Shown: positions 4,778-10,937 of the stretch, piece after piece
Position numbering within the stretch: the stretch's first letter is position 1
Layout: every line of letters starts with the position of its first letter
NCBI GenBank assembly: GCA_902795255.1
Contig: CADBKS010000088.1
Span: 3,385 to 14,321 of the forward strand
Direction of reading: 5' to 3'
DNA from: an uncultured Chloroflexota bacterium
GTDB taxonomy: Bacteria > Chloroflexota > Anaerolineae > Anaerolineales > Anaerolineaceae
Length of the DNA: 10,937 nt
Made by a program: the position numbers and the translations under genes
The notes under the pieces: model-generated
What the model saw: only the letters and a program-made list of their open reading frames with translations
Databases searched by the model: none
Told to the model about the DNA's origin: nothing

Positions 4778-5626
4778 TTACCGGATCACGGAGAGCTCAA
4801 TGCTGCCGATGGAGGTTTCAGCCCTGCAGGTGCCGCCGGATGTTGTGTCCGGGACGCTGATTCTTCCAAGATCTGTTTTGGTGACAAAGATCTTGCTGCT
4901 GAGCAGTGTGCCCGTGATGGAACCGGTATCGGATTTGAGATCCAGCGATGCCGCGTCGCAGCGGTCCAGCCGGATGCTGCCGGTGTCGCTTTCCGCTTTC
5001 AGTGCTCCGGCGGCGATCACGTTCGTCATCGTGATGCTTCCGGTATCGGTATGAGCATCCAGCGTTCCGCAGGAGAGATTTGTGAGTTCGACCCGTCCGA
5101 CATCGGTTTTCGCTTCAGCCTCACGGGATACGTTGACGTCGGTGAGCCGGACGGAACCGGTATCCGATTCCGCATCAAGGTTTTCGGCGGATACGGAATT
5201 GACCGAGACGGATCCGGTGTCGCTTTTCGCGTCGATTTTTTCATAATTTCCCTTCGGAAGGTACACTTTGATCACCGGGTCCCCGGAGGTAATATTTAAA
5301 AATCTGAAAATCGGGAAGCGGTTCCTTTCTTCCACGCTGAGTTCGCCGTTCCGGACCTTCACGTTCAGTTTCATTGTGCCGTTTCCGGTCCATTCGACTT
5401 TGGGTTTCCCGTCCGGCGCCTGAAGGATCCGGATATCGCTGGTTTTGCTGCTGACCCTGATGTCGCTGAAACGCTCGTTCAGTGTCCAGGTCTGGGCGGA
5501 AGAGTCGTGATTGGATTTGAAAAGGCGGATCCCTAAGGTACTGATGCCGCAGATGGCTGACATCAGGGCGGAAAGGATCAGAATAATGACGACGAGAATA
5601 ATGATTTTTTTCGTATTGCTGCTCAT
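4778..5626 (-). CDS. DUF4097 family membrane-anchored beta-repeat protein
   Basis: The 282-residue product starts with KK and a single hydrophobic segment (about residues 8-30), so it is probably an N-terminally anchored membrane protein with its bulk outside the cytoplasm. A linking domain (45-130) leads into eight repeats of 19-20 residues between ~131 and 280. Each is built on [LI]xAxSDTGSVxLxxVxAxx, for example DAKSDTGSV, DAESDTGSV, DAHTDTGSI and AESDTGSI. This is the pattern of the DUF4097 (PF13349) beta-solenoid-like domain. Two repeats vary to KTDVGRV and KTDLGRI. The molecular role of the family is not established; in other bacteria it sits near envelope-stress and regulatory genes. 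The ATG at 5626 has an AAAGGA ribosome-binding site about ten bases upstream. It has its own terminator and is separated from the L,D-transpeptidase gene by another hairpin, so it is probably a single-gene unit. Confidence 0.85.
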   Translation of the reverse strand: MSSNTKKIIILVVIILILSALMSAICGISTLGIRLFKSNHDSSAQTWTLNERFSDIRVSSKTSDIRILQAPDGKPKVEWTGNGTMKLNVKVRNGELSVEERNRFPIFRFLNITSGDPVIKVYLPKGNYEKIDAKSDTGSVSVNSVSAENLDAESDTGSVRLTDVNVSREAEAKTDVGRVELTNLSCGTLDAHTDTGSITMTNVIAAGALKAESDTGSIRLDRCDAASLDLKSDTGSITGTLLSSKIFVTKTDLGRISVPDTTSGGTCRAETSIGSIELSVIR

Positions 5627-5745
5627 GTTCAGGTTCCTTTCAAAAGTTCTTATCTGAAATCTTACCGCATCCGGATAAGGATACGATAAAGCAGGGATTA
5701 AAAAAACATTAGAAAATCAGCTTCAGGCGGGTCCCCTCAAAAGAA
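5627..5745 (-). other. Leader region of the DUF4097 gene
   Basis: This AT-rich stretch must hold the promoter of the minus-strand DUF4097 gene if it is transcribed alone. A GGTAAGATTT sequence on the minus strand (about 5664-5655) could serve as a weak -10 box, but I find no convincing -35 partner. A palindromic ATCCGGAT (about 5669-5676) might be an operator half or chance. No gene is seen here. Confidence 0.3.
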
Positions 5746-5780
5746 ACTGCTGCAGAGGTTCGGGGCCTTTCCGCAGCAGT
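5746..5780 (-). terminator. Terminator-like hairpin after the L,D-transpeptidase gene
   Basis: On the minus strand ACTGCTGC (5780-5773) pairs with GCAGCAGT (5753-5746) around a 19-base loop, followed by TTTCTTTTG. It lies about 25 bases past the stop codon of the L,D-transpeptidase gene. The loop is long, so efficiency may be modest and some read-through into the DUF4097 gene is possible. Confidence 0.6.
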
Positions 5781-5805
5781 CTTTCGCTTCACATTTTACA
5801 GCGCT

Positions 5806-7032
5806 TCAGGCGCCGCCGTCCTGATAAAGTTCCGGATCCGTCGGGGTTTTGCCGGACGGGTCATGCACATAGACCCATTCGCCGATCTCGGCCCAGTTGT
5901 AGAGCCAGTGTGCGTCGCCGTTGGACATGTTCACGCAGCCGTGGGACTGCTCGTACCCGTACCATGCCCGCCAGTATGCCCCGTGGAAAGCGCGGAGTTT
6001 GTCGAAATACATGGTGAAGGGAACGTCTTCCAGCCAGTAATAGTCGGATTTGTCCGTCTCGAAGGATCCGGTCATGTTTTCGGATTCGTTTTTCTGGTAG
6101 ATCTGGAAGATCCCCGGCTGGGTGTAGTAGGGCTTCATGCCGGTGGCGACCATGCAGGCATAGATCAGCTCATAGTTTTCGTAGACCATGACGACCTGTT
6201 CCAGCAGGTCCACTTCGATCCAGCGGTCGGTGGGGATCTCCGCGGGCGGTGTGGTGTTGAAATGGGCCGCGCGGAAATGGATGCGGTCCACCCACTGATT
6301 CTCTCCGATGCGGAACCAGGTGGTGTCTTTCGTTTCGATGGTCTCGTACAGGTTGACGACGTCTTCACGGTTGTAGTAGACACTGCTCATTCCGTGATTG
6401 TAGTTGGGCTCCAGATAGGGATTGCAGCCTTCAACGATCCAGCCGAATTCATATTCCGGCGTTTTGGTGAAGGTCCGCCCCAGTGTGGCCGAGGAAACCG
6501 CCGCCGGTGAGGCCCGGAGCCAGAGTTCACGTCCTTTGGAGCGGACGTAGTGGCCGGATCCGATGTCGACGGTATCCGTATAGGAAACATAGCGGATCGC
6601 ACCGGATGAGATCGTCCCCACCGGGTTGGTGCTGTTCGCGGCTTCCTGCGGCGAGTTGTAAAGATAAATGATGTCCTGATTGTCGGCGTTGATCCGTGCG
6701 TAGCGGTAGGGAACTTCCGACAGCTCCGGATCGAGCTTTTTCCCTGTGAAGGGCGGCTCCGGATAAACACCGCCGTTCTGAACATATTCTGTCAGATATT
6801 CCGAGGGCCCGAGCGGGTTGCAGCTGCCGGGGTCTGTCAGATAGGCATCCGGCAGGCACAGTACCTCGGAACCGTTCCCGTCGTTGACTTCCGCCGTTTC
6901 CGTTTCAGCGGCGGGTGTGCTTTCCTGGGCTGCCGCACTCCGTGTGCATACCGCGGGCAGCATCACCGCCATGGCGGCCAGAAAGGTCAAAAATGTTTTA
7001 CGCGTGTTGTTTTTCATATGCAAGTATCTCAT
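5806..7032 (-). CDS. L,D-transpeptidase (YkuD domain), secreted
   Basis: From the start at 7032 the product is 408 residues. It opens with a signal peptide (RYLHMKNNTRK, then a hydrophobic FLAAMAVMLPAV ending near SAAA), then an acidic Ser/Thr/Glu linker. About 100-260 is a region that looks SH3-like in part (YARINADNQDIIYLYNSP, LWLRASP). The C-terminal YkuD domain starts at WIEVDLLEQVVMVYE and contains the catalytic signature FHGAYW (His350) and SHGCVNMSNGDAHWLY (Ser363, His364, Cys366). L,D-transpeptidases cross-link peptidoglycan stems or attach proteins to them, outside the membrane, with Cys as nucleophile. Its 5' end overlaps the acetate kinase gene by 35 bases, so the two are co-transcribed. 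A GAGGAG sits 13 bases before ATG 7032; ATG 7017 (MKNN) is the alternative and also gives a good signal peptide. Family assignment is secure; the exact start is not. Confidence 0.88.
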   Translation of the reverse strand: MRYLHMKNNTRKTFLTFLAAMAVMLPAVCTRSAAAQESTPAAETETAEVNDGNGSEVLCLPDAYLTDPGSCNPLGPSEYLTEYVQNGGVYPEPPFTGKKLDPELSEVPYRYARINADNQDIIYLYNSPQEAANSTNPVGTISSGAIRYVSYTDTVDIGSGHYVRSKGRELWLRASPAAVSSATLGRTFTKTPEYEFGWIVEGCNPYLEPNYNHGMSSVYYNREDVVNLYETIETKDTTWFRIGENQWVDRIHFRAAHFNTTPPAEIPTDRWIEVDLLEQVVMVYENYELIYACMVATGMKPYYTQPGIFQIYQKNESENMTGSFETDKSDYYWLEDVPFTMYFDKLRAFHGAYWRAWYGYEQSHGCVNMSNGDAHWLYNWAEIGEWVYVHDPSGKTPTDPELYQDGGA

Positions 7033-8200
7033 TGTAAATGGTCCGCTCCTCATCGGTCGGGATCGCCCAGATCTGTACACGGGAGCCCGGCGTACTCAGG
7101 CAGGCTTCGCTTTTCATATCGTAGGCCGCGTTTTTTGCCCGGTCCAGGCTCAGCCCGAAAAACTCCGTATCCGTGCAGACCGCTTCCCGAAGTTCGGGAT
7201 AGCGGATCCCCGCGTCATCGGTGAAGATCAGGGCATCCGCCCCGTCCAGTTCGAACAGAAAGGCCCCGATGTATTTCCGCAGACGGCTGACATATGCCTT
7301 AAACGCCAGCTCACAGTCTTTGTTCCCGGCACGCGCTGCCGCGATGATCTCTCCCGGGTTGGAAGAATAGCCGGAAAGACCTTCGAGTCCGCTTCTGCGG
7401 TTCAGCAGGTCCGAGACCTGGTCCGGGCTCATGCCGCTCCGGATAAGATCCAGGACGATCTCCGGGTCCAGGTCTCCGCAGCGGGTGGACATGATCAGCC
7501 CCGATGTGGGGGAATAGCCCATGGAGGAGTCCACGGAATGTCCGTCCCGGAAAGCGCAGACGGAAGATCCGCCGGTCCCCAGATGGCACATCACGAGCCG
7601 CACTTCATCCGGCCGTTTCCCGAGCAGCGCCGCTGCCCTTCCGGATATGTAGCTGTAGGACAGCCCGTGGAAGCCGACCTTTCTGAACCCGCCGGCTTCC
7701 GCGGTCTCCCGCGGGATGGCATAAACGGTGTTTTCTGCAGGCATGCGGCTGTGAAAGGCGGTGTCGAATACCGCGTATTGCGGAATGCCCGGCAGACGCT
7801 CAAGACAGACTTCGATCACACTGTAGGAATTCGGGTTGTGGATCGGTGCCAGCGGGAATGCTTCCCGCAGCTTTGCGAGCGTTTCCGGATCCAGTTTCGC
7901 GGTGCGGCTGAAAAGTGCCCCGCCGTTGACGAAGCGGTGGCCGACCGCGTCCGGACGGATCCCGTGTTCTTTGAGGACGGAAAGGATCAGTTCTGCCGCA
8001 GCCCTGTGGCTCGAAAGGTCCGCTGTGATCTTTCCGGAGGTTTCCCCGACGGCCCATTCCAGAACGGCATCCGCTTTTGTCAGTGTGGCGACGTTTCTGG
8101 CTTTCCCGTGTGCCGGGATCTCCGGAGCGGATGTTCCGTTTGAACGGAAGACCGTAAAGGACTGCGAAGAACTTCCGCAATTAAAAACCAGCAGGTCCAT
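6998..8200 (-). CDS. ackA: Divergent acetate kinase-family protein
   Basis: The 400-residue product matches acetate kinase in length and motif order: VFNCGSSS (Asn7), VGHRFVNGG (Arg89), VFDTAFHSRMP (Asp146), KVGFHGLS (His178), SVDSSMGYSPTSGLIMSTRCGD in two parts (Arg240), LNRRSGLEGLSG and the late IPTDEE (Glu384). These are the residues used for acetyl phosphate:ADP phosphotransfer. It differs from the usual enzyme at three family signatures: HRVVHGG has become HRFVNGG, CHLGNG has become CHLGTG, and FTGGIGENS, part of the nucleotide site, has become FTDDAGIRYPE (326-336). It may be a specialised paralogue with altered nucleotide or substrate choice. ATG 8200 is preceded by GGGGAGG about 12 bases upstream and gives the normal N-terminus; upstream in-frame starts would add unrelated Arg-rich sequence. 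No phosphotransacetylase gene is adjacent; instead it overlaps the L,D-transpeptidase gene. Confidence 0.82.
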   Translation of the reverse strand: MDLLVFNCGSSSQSFTVFRSNGTSAPEIPAHGKARNVATLTKADAVLEWAVGETSGKITADLSSHRAAAELILSVLKEHGIRPDAVGHRFVNGGALFSRTAKLDPETLAKLREAFPLAPIHNPNSYSVIEVCLERLPGIPQYAVFDTAFHSRMPAENTVYAIPRETAEAGGFRKVGFHGLSYSYISGRAAALLGKRPDEVRLVMCHLGTGGSSVCAFRDGHSVDSSMGYSPTSGLIMSTRCGDLDPEIVLDLIRSGMSPDQVSDLLNRRSGLEGLSGYSSNPGEIIAAARAGNKDCELAFKAYVSRLRKYIGAFLFELDGADALIFTDDAGIRYPELREAVCTDTEFFGLSLDRAKNAAYDMKSEACLSTPGSRVQIWAIPTDEERTIYNEILAYEKQHA

Positions 8201-8304
8201 TTTATCGATGATCCTCCCCTGTGTTTCCCAAAATATGCCCGGCCGGTTCGCAGATGACCTTTTATTCATTCTGCGGATGGGCCTGAATCTTCCCATTATG
8301 GTGA

Positions 8305-8310
8305 ATTATA
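8305..8310 (-). promoter_or_regulatory. Possible -10 box for the acetate kinase/L,D-transpeptidase operon
   Basis: On the minus strand the sequence reads GCTATAATTCACC, giving a perfect TATAAT at 8310-8305. The start would be near 8298 and the leader about 100 bases. The -35 region is poor (CTGAAA at a 15-base spacing is the best match), so activity may need an activator. The spot is in the ~200-bp divergent gap shared with the rnpB promoter. Confidence 0.35.
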
Positions 8311-8371
8311 GCTTTAAAACCATTCTTTCAGCTCCGGAAATCATAGAAAAATATATGAACTTGAATGAGTT

Positions 8372-8401
8372 TTGACACAAAATCGGAAAATCTATTATGA
8401 T
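8372..8401 (+). promoter_or_regulatory. Strong sigma-70 type promoter of rnpB
   Basis: A perfect TTGACA (8372-8377) is followed 18 bases later by TATGAT (8396-8401), five of six matches to TATAAT. The start predicted about seven bases downstream falls right at the first base of the RNase P RNA P1 helix (8409). This agreement supports both calls. Confidence 0.75.
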
Positions 8402-8407
8402 TAAGGC

Positions 8408-8799
8408 GTCAGGTTGATCAGATGATCGCGGCACGGCGTGGCCGGGCCGAGGAAAGTCCGCACTCCTTAGAGCAAGATGCCGGATAACGTCCGGGGCGGG
8501 GCAACTTGCCGGAAAAGGGCCACAGAAAACAGACCGCCTCGCAAGAGGTAAGGGTGAAAAGGTGGTGTAAGAGACCACCGGCGTAAGTGGTAACACTGCG
8601 GCCGGGTAACCCCCATCTGGAGCAAGGCCAAGCAGGGGCGAAGCGTGTCGTGTACACGCGGGGATCTGCTCGATCCCATTGAGCTCCGGGTAGGCTGCTA
8701 GAGTCGTACAGTAATGTGCGTCCAAGAGAGATGGTCATCTCAGACGGGAGACTCGAGTTACTTCCTCTGAACAGAATGCGGCTTATAGATCAACCTGAT
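8408..8799 (+). ncRNA. rnpB: RNase P RNA (class A-like)
   Basis: This is the catalytic RNA of ribonuclease P, which trims tRNA 5' ends. The first conserved core reads GAGGAAAGTCCGCACTCC (8449-8466). Downstream are CCACAGAAAACAGACCGCC, AAGGTAAGGGTGAAAAGGTG and the GGTAACCCCC / GCAAGGCCAAGCAGGGG region. The 3' core ACAGAATGCGGCTTAT lies at 8771-8786, and GTCCGCA / TGCGGCT co-vary against the E. coli pair GTCCGGG / CCCGGCT. The ends form an 11-bp perfect P1 helix: TCAGGTTGATC (8409-8419) with GATCAACCTGA (8788-8798). Total length is about 390 bases. Seven T residues follow P1. The layout is the ancestral class A type, not the Bacillus class B type. The open frames that cross it on both strands are shadows. 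Confidence 0.95.
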
Positions 8800-8832
8800 T
8801 TTTTTAACAAAATGCGAGAAGGAGACCTTTCA

Positions 8833-9513
8833 ATGGATCTGTCTGTGATAATGCCTGTATATAATGAGATCAAAACGATCGAGGATGTGATCGCGAGGGT
8901 GAAGGAGACCGGCTATGCCAATGAGATCATCCTGGTCGATGACGGCTCTACGGACGGCTCAACAGAGGTCCTGAAAAAATATCAGGGGCAGCCGGGTTTC
9001 ACGGTGATCATCTGCCCGCAGAACGGCGGGAAAGGCTCCGCTGTGCGGGAGGGCATCAAGGCAGCCAAATCAAAGTACGCGATCATTCAGGATGCCGATT
9101 TCGAATATGATCCGAAAGATTACGCCAAACTGATGCCGGTGATCGAATCCGGACAGGCGGATGTGGTATACGGTTCGCGCTTTATGGAAAGCACCGATGT
9201 CTACTATTTCCGCAGCCTGGCCGCCAACAAATTCCTTACGTTCCTGACCAACCTGCTTTACCGGACAAAACTTACCGACATGGAGACCTGCTACAAACTC
9301 TTCGAGGTGGAAAAGGTACGCGAGATCCCGCTCCATTCACGCCGCTTTGAATTTGAACCGGAACTGACGACAAAACTGCTCAAACGCGGTTATAAGATCG
9401 TCGAAGTCCCGATCAGTTTCAAGGGCCGCTCTTATGATGAGGGCAAAAAGATCAAACCGATGGACGGTGTGATCGCTGTCTGGACCCTTCTGAAATACCG
9501 CTTTGTTGACTGA
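8833..9513 (+). CDS. Glycosyltransferase family 2 (dolichyl-phosphate mannosyltransferase-like)
   Basis: The 226-residue product is a compact GT-A fold enzyme: SVIMPVYNEIKTI (4-16), EIILVDDGSTDGS (31-43), NGGKGSAVREG (64-74) and QDADFEYDP (86-94), whose Asp87-x-Asp89 would bind the metal and nucleotide sugar. The later TDMETCYKLF, RRFEFEPELTTKLLKRG and ISFKGRSYDEGKKI blocks are typical of the DPM1/DPG-synthase branch, which moves a sugar from NDP-sugar to a polyprenyl phosphate on the inner face of the membrane. There are no C-terminal membrane segments, as in the soluble DPM1 type. ATG 8833 is chosen because AAGGAG lies eight bases upstream and the fold begins at once; the in-frame ATG at 8716 falls inside rnpB. 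The next gene starts 12 bases after the stop. Donor sugar and acceptor are unknown. Confidence 0.87.
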   Translation: MDLSVIMPVYNEIKTIEDVIARVKETGYANEIILVDDGSTDGSTEVLKKYQGQPGFTVIICPQNGGKGSAVREGIKAAKSKYAIIQDADFEYDPKDYAKLMPVIESGQADVVYGSRFMESTDVYYFRSLAANKFLTFLTNLLYRTKLTDMETCYKLFEVEKVREIPLHSRRFEFEPELTTKLLKRGYKIVEVPISFKGRSYDEGKKIKPMDGVIAVWTLLKYRFVD

Positions 9514-9525
9514 TCCGGGATCAAA

Positions 9526-10023
9526 ATGAGGATCGCTGTGCTGTCAGACACACATGACGCCGTGTTCAGTACTGAGGATGTGCTGAAGTCGATCGCTGCG
9601 GAAGGGATCGATACGGTGATCCACTGCGGGGATATGTGCCGGCCCTGGACCGCGGAGCTGTTCAGAGATTTCTGTGTATATCATGCCTGGGGAAATAACG
9701 ACATGGATACGGTCGGGCTCCGGCTGGCTATTCAGGAATGCAAACCCGGTTCCCAGTCGGACCGCTGGATCAAGTGCCTTTTTGACGGAAAACTGATCGC
9801 AGCGCTTCACGAACAGGCGTCCCCGCTTTTTTCCGGCCTGCTTGAAAGCGGTCAGTACGATTATATTTTCGTCGGGCATACGCATCGGAAGAGCGATGCC
9901 ATGTACGGAAAGACCCGGGTGATCAATCCGGGCGCGATCGGCGGCGCTCACCGCGGCAAACGGGGCTACATTATTTTGGATACACTCACCGGGGAGGTGC
10001 AGGATATCGTAACGGATGACTGA
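9526..10023 (+). CDS. YfcE/MJ0936-type metallophosphoesterase
   Basis: The 165-residue product has the calcineurin-like phosphoesterase motifs in order: SDTHD (Asp8, His10), IHCGDM (Asp36), WGNND (Asn58), ALHEQ (His95) and VGHTHR (His118, His120), then the INPGAIGG typical of the YfcE/MJ0936 branch. These would hold two metal ions and cleave phosphomono- or diesters in the cytoplasm. The natural substrate of this branch is generally unclear. One detail differs: where most members have HGH after the fourth strand, this one has HEQ, keeping only the first His. It starts 12 bases after the glycosyltransferase stop and ends 29 bases before the DHH gene, so all three probably share a transcript. 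No strong ribosome-binding site is seen before ATG 9526 (only GGGATC), which fits translation coupled to the upstream gene. Confidence 0.87.
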   Translation: MRIAVLSDTHDAVFSTEDVLKSIAAEGIDTVIHCGDMCRPWTAELFRDFCVYHAWGNNDMDTVGLRLAIQECKPGSQSDRWIKCLFDGKLIAALHEQASPLFSGLLESGQYDYIFVGHTHRKSDAMYGKTRVINPGAIGGAHRGKRGYIILDTLTGEVQDIVTDD

Positions 10024-10052
10024 TCTCCCGCGGACCTTATGGATCGATCAGA

Positions 10053-10937
10053 ATGGAAATCATCCTTACTCATGAACAAGCTGATTTTGACGCTGCCGGA
10101 TCTGTCCTGGCCGCCTGGCTGCTGGATACCTCCCGCGTTCCGATCCTTCCCAAACGGCAGAACCGGAATCTTGCCGCTTTCCTGAACGACTGTAAAACCG
10201 AGTTCCCTTTTTATACCTGGCGGAACGCGCCGAAGGATAAGATTTCGCGTATCCTGATCACGGATACGCAGGTGATCGGTCCGCACAGCCGGACAGAAGG
10301 GGTGGATGACGTCATTGTGTGGGACCATCACCCCTGCCGCCATGTTTTCCCCGACCGCGATGAAAATATCTATGAACACACCGGCGCCTGCACGACTTTT
10401 CTGGTGGAAAAACTCGGCAGGATCCCCGGGATGCGCCCCGGCAGGATCTTTGCAACACTGATGCTGATGGGGATCTATGAGGATACCGGGTTCCTGAGCT
10501 ACGGGACCACAACGTCACGGGATATTCGTGCGGCGGCCTGGCTTGTCGATCACGGCGCAGACACGGATCTGCTGCGGCGGTACGTTCTGACACCGTTTAC
10601 GGAACATCAGCAGATGGCTTGTGACCTGCTGATGCGTTCCTGTGTTTCCTATGAGATCCGTGGACGGCAGATCGTGATCGCCTCTGCCGATGTCCGGGAG
10701 ATCAGCGACGAATTTTCAGCGGTCGCACACCGTATGCGCGACCTGCTTTCCCCTGACGGGCTTCTGCTTTTGCTTTGCACAAAGACCGGACTCCGGCTGA
10801 TCTGCCGGGGAACCACGGATGATATTGATTTCGGAGGCCTGATGAAAGCCTTCAGCGGTGGTGGTCATGTGCGGGCTGCTTCGGCACTGGTCCCCATCGC
10901 GGACCCGGAAAATATGGATCCCGATGCCGAGATCATA
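10053..10937 (+). CDS. DHH-family phosphoesterase, N-terminal part of a probable DHH-CBS-tRNA nucleotidyltransferase (runs off the window)
   Basis: From ATG 10053 the frame is open to the window edge (295 codons). The DHH domain shows THEQADFDAAGS (Asp11, Asp13), LITDTQ (Asp71), VWDHHP (Asp91-His92-His93) and GIYEDTGFLSY (Glu143-Asp144), the four metal-binding motifs. The DHHA1 domain ends with FSGGGHVRAASA (267-278). The opening THEQADFD and the PKRQNRN segment at 33-39 resemble the long proteins, common in Anaerolineae and some deltaproteobacteria, in which DHH/DHHA1 is followed by CBS domains and a poly(A) polymerase/CCA-adding domain. Those later domains would lie beyond the edge, so the fusion is inferred. 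A shorter NrnA-like oligonucleotide phosphatase is the alternative. The ribosome-binding site is weak. Confidence 0.85.
   Translation, partial: MEIILTHEQADFDAAGSVLAAWLLDTSRVPILPKRQNRNLAAFLNDCKTEFPFYTWRNAPKDKISRILITDTQVIGPHSRTEGVDDVIVWDHHPCRHVFPDRDENIYEHTGACTTFLVEKLGRIPGMRPGRIFATLMLMGIYEDTGFLSYGTTTSRDIRAAAWLVDHGADTDLLRRYVLTPFTEHQQMACDLLMRSCVSYEIRGRQIVIASADVREISDEFSAVAHRMRDLLSPDGLLLLLCTKTGLRLICRGTTDDIDFGGLMKAFSGGGHVRAASALVPIADPENMDPDAEII

Noticed and set aside
4730..5299. Plus-strand open frame opposite the DUF4097 repeats, with apparent internal repetition
   Set aside because: The repetition is simply the reverse complement of the SDTGS repeats.
5863..6510. Plus-strand Val/Gly/Asp-rich open frame opposite the L,D-transpeptidase gene
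   Set aside because: It is a mirror of a gene with an intact SHGCVN catalytic motif.
6884..8143. Plus-strand open frame (419 codons) opposite the acetate kinase-like gene
   Set aside because: The minus-strand frame has the conserved kinase motifs along its length; the plus-strand product has none.
8306..8738. Several minus-strand frames over 8306-8738
   Set aside because: They lie across rnpB and its promoter, which explain the sequence fully.
8716..8832. Upstream in-frame ATG for the glycosyltransferase
   Set aside because: It lies inside the RNase P RNA, and the extra 39 residues are unlike the family; ATG 8833 has a good AAGGAG.
1..10937. tRNA, rRNA and prophage genes
   Set aside because: No tRNA cloverleaf, rRNA segment, integrase or phage structural gene was recognised on either strand by eye; a tRNA or RNA-family scan would be needed to be certain.

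Overview
The window reads as a stretch of a moderately GC-rich anaerobic bacterial chromosome, broken by one scarred, AT-rich accessory patch. Two proteins point, by recall of family resemblance only, to Chloroflexota class Anaerolineae. One is the DHH-family protein at the right edge, whose THEQADFD opening, DTQ, DHHP and GIYEDTG motifs match the DHH-CBS-tRNA-nucleotidyltransferase fusions common there. The other is an L,D-transpeptidase with a WIEVDLLEQ-type catalytic-domain entry. The class A-like RNase P RNA fits this but also fits Clostridia, so the assignment is a moderate-confidence inference.

Left region (1-2222): the tail of an unidentified gene (3-74) is followed by palindromes and a terminator-like hairpin. 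Next comes a graveyard of gene fragments: the C-terminal end of an IS66-family transposase (minus strand), an unidentified C-terminal remnant (plus strand) and the N-terminal ~70 residues of a DUF6361 protein. The patch is bracketed by two copies of an AACCGGCAA-type hairpin. A possible 57-residue small protein comes next. Then there is a ~530-bp non-coding element (1581-2110) with inverted ends made of 7-bp repeats plus an exact 18-bp inner inverted repeat, carrying REP-like GGGGACRGTTCC motifs and a perfect 28-bp palindrome.

Central region (2223-4777): a two-gene operon with its own likely promoter and terminator encodes an ATP-grasp ligase and a putative serine esterase, coupled by an ATGA overlap. 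It is followed by ~530 bp of hairpin- and repeat-rich DNA lying between two near-identical terminators.

Minus-strand block (4778-8200): a divergent acetate kinase-family gene overlaps the start of an L,D-transpeptidase gene. A separate gene downstream encodes a membrane-anchored DUF4097 beta-repeat protein. The last two act at the cell envelope; the kinase would make or use acetyl phosphate.

Right block (8372-10937, plus strand): a strong promoter precedes rnpB (RNase P RNA). Thirty-odd bases later starts a tight run of genes: a GT2 glycosyltransferase, a YfcE-like phosphoesterase and the truncated DHH protein. No strong local terminator separates rnpB from the glycosyltransferase, so the RNA promoter may drive the whole run.
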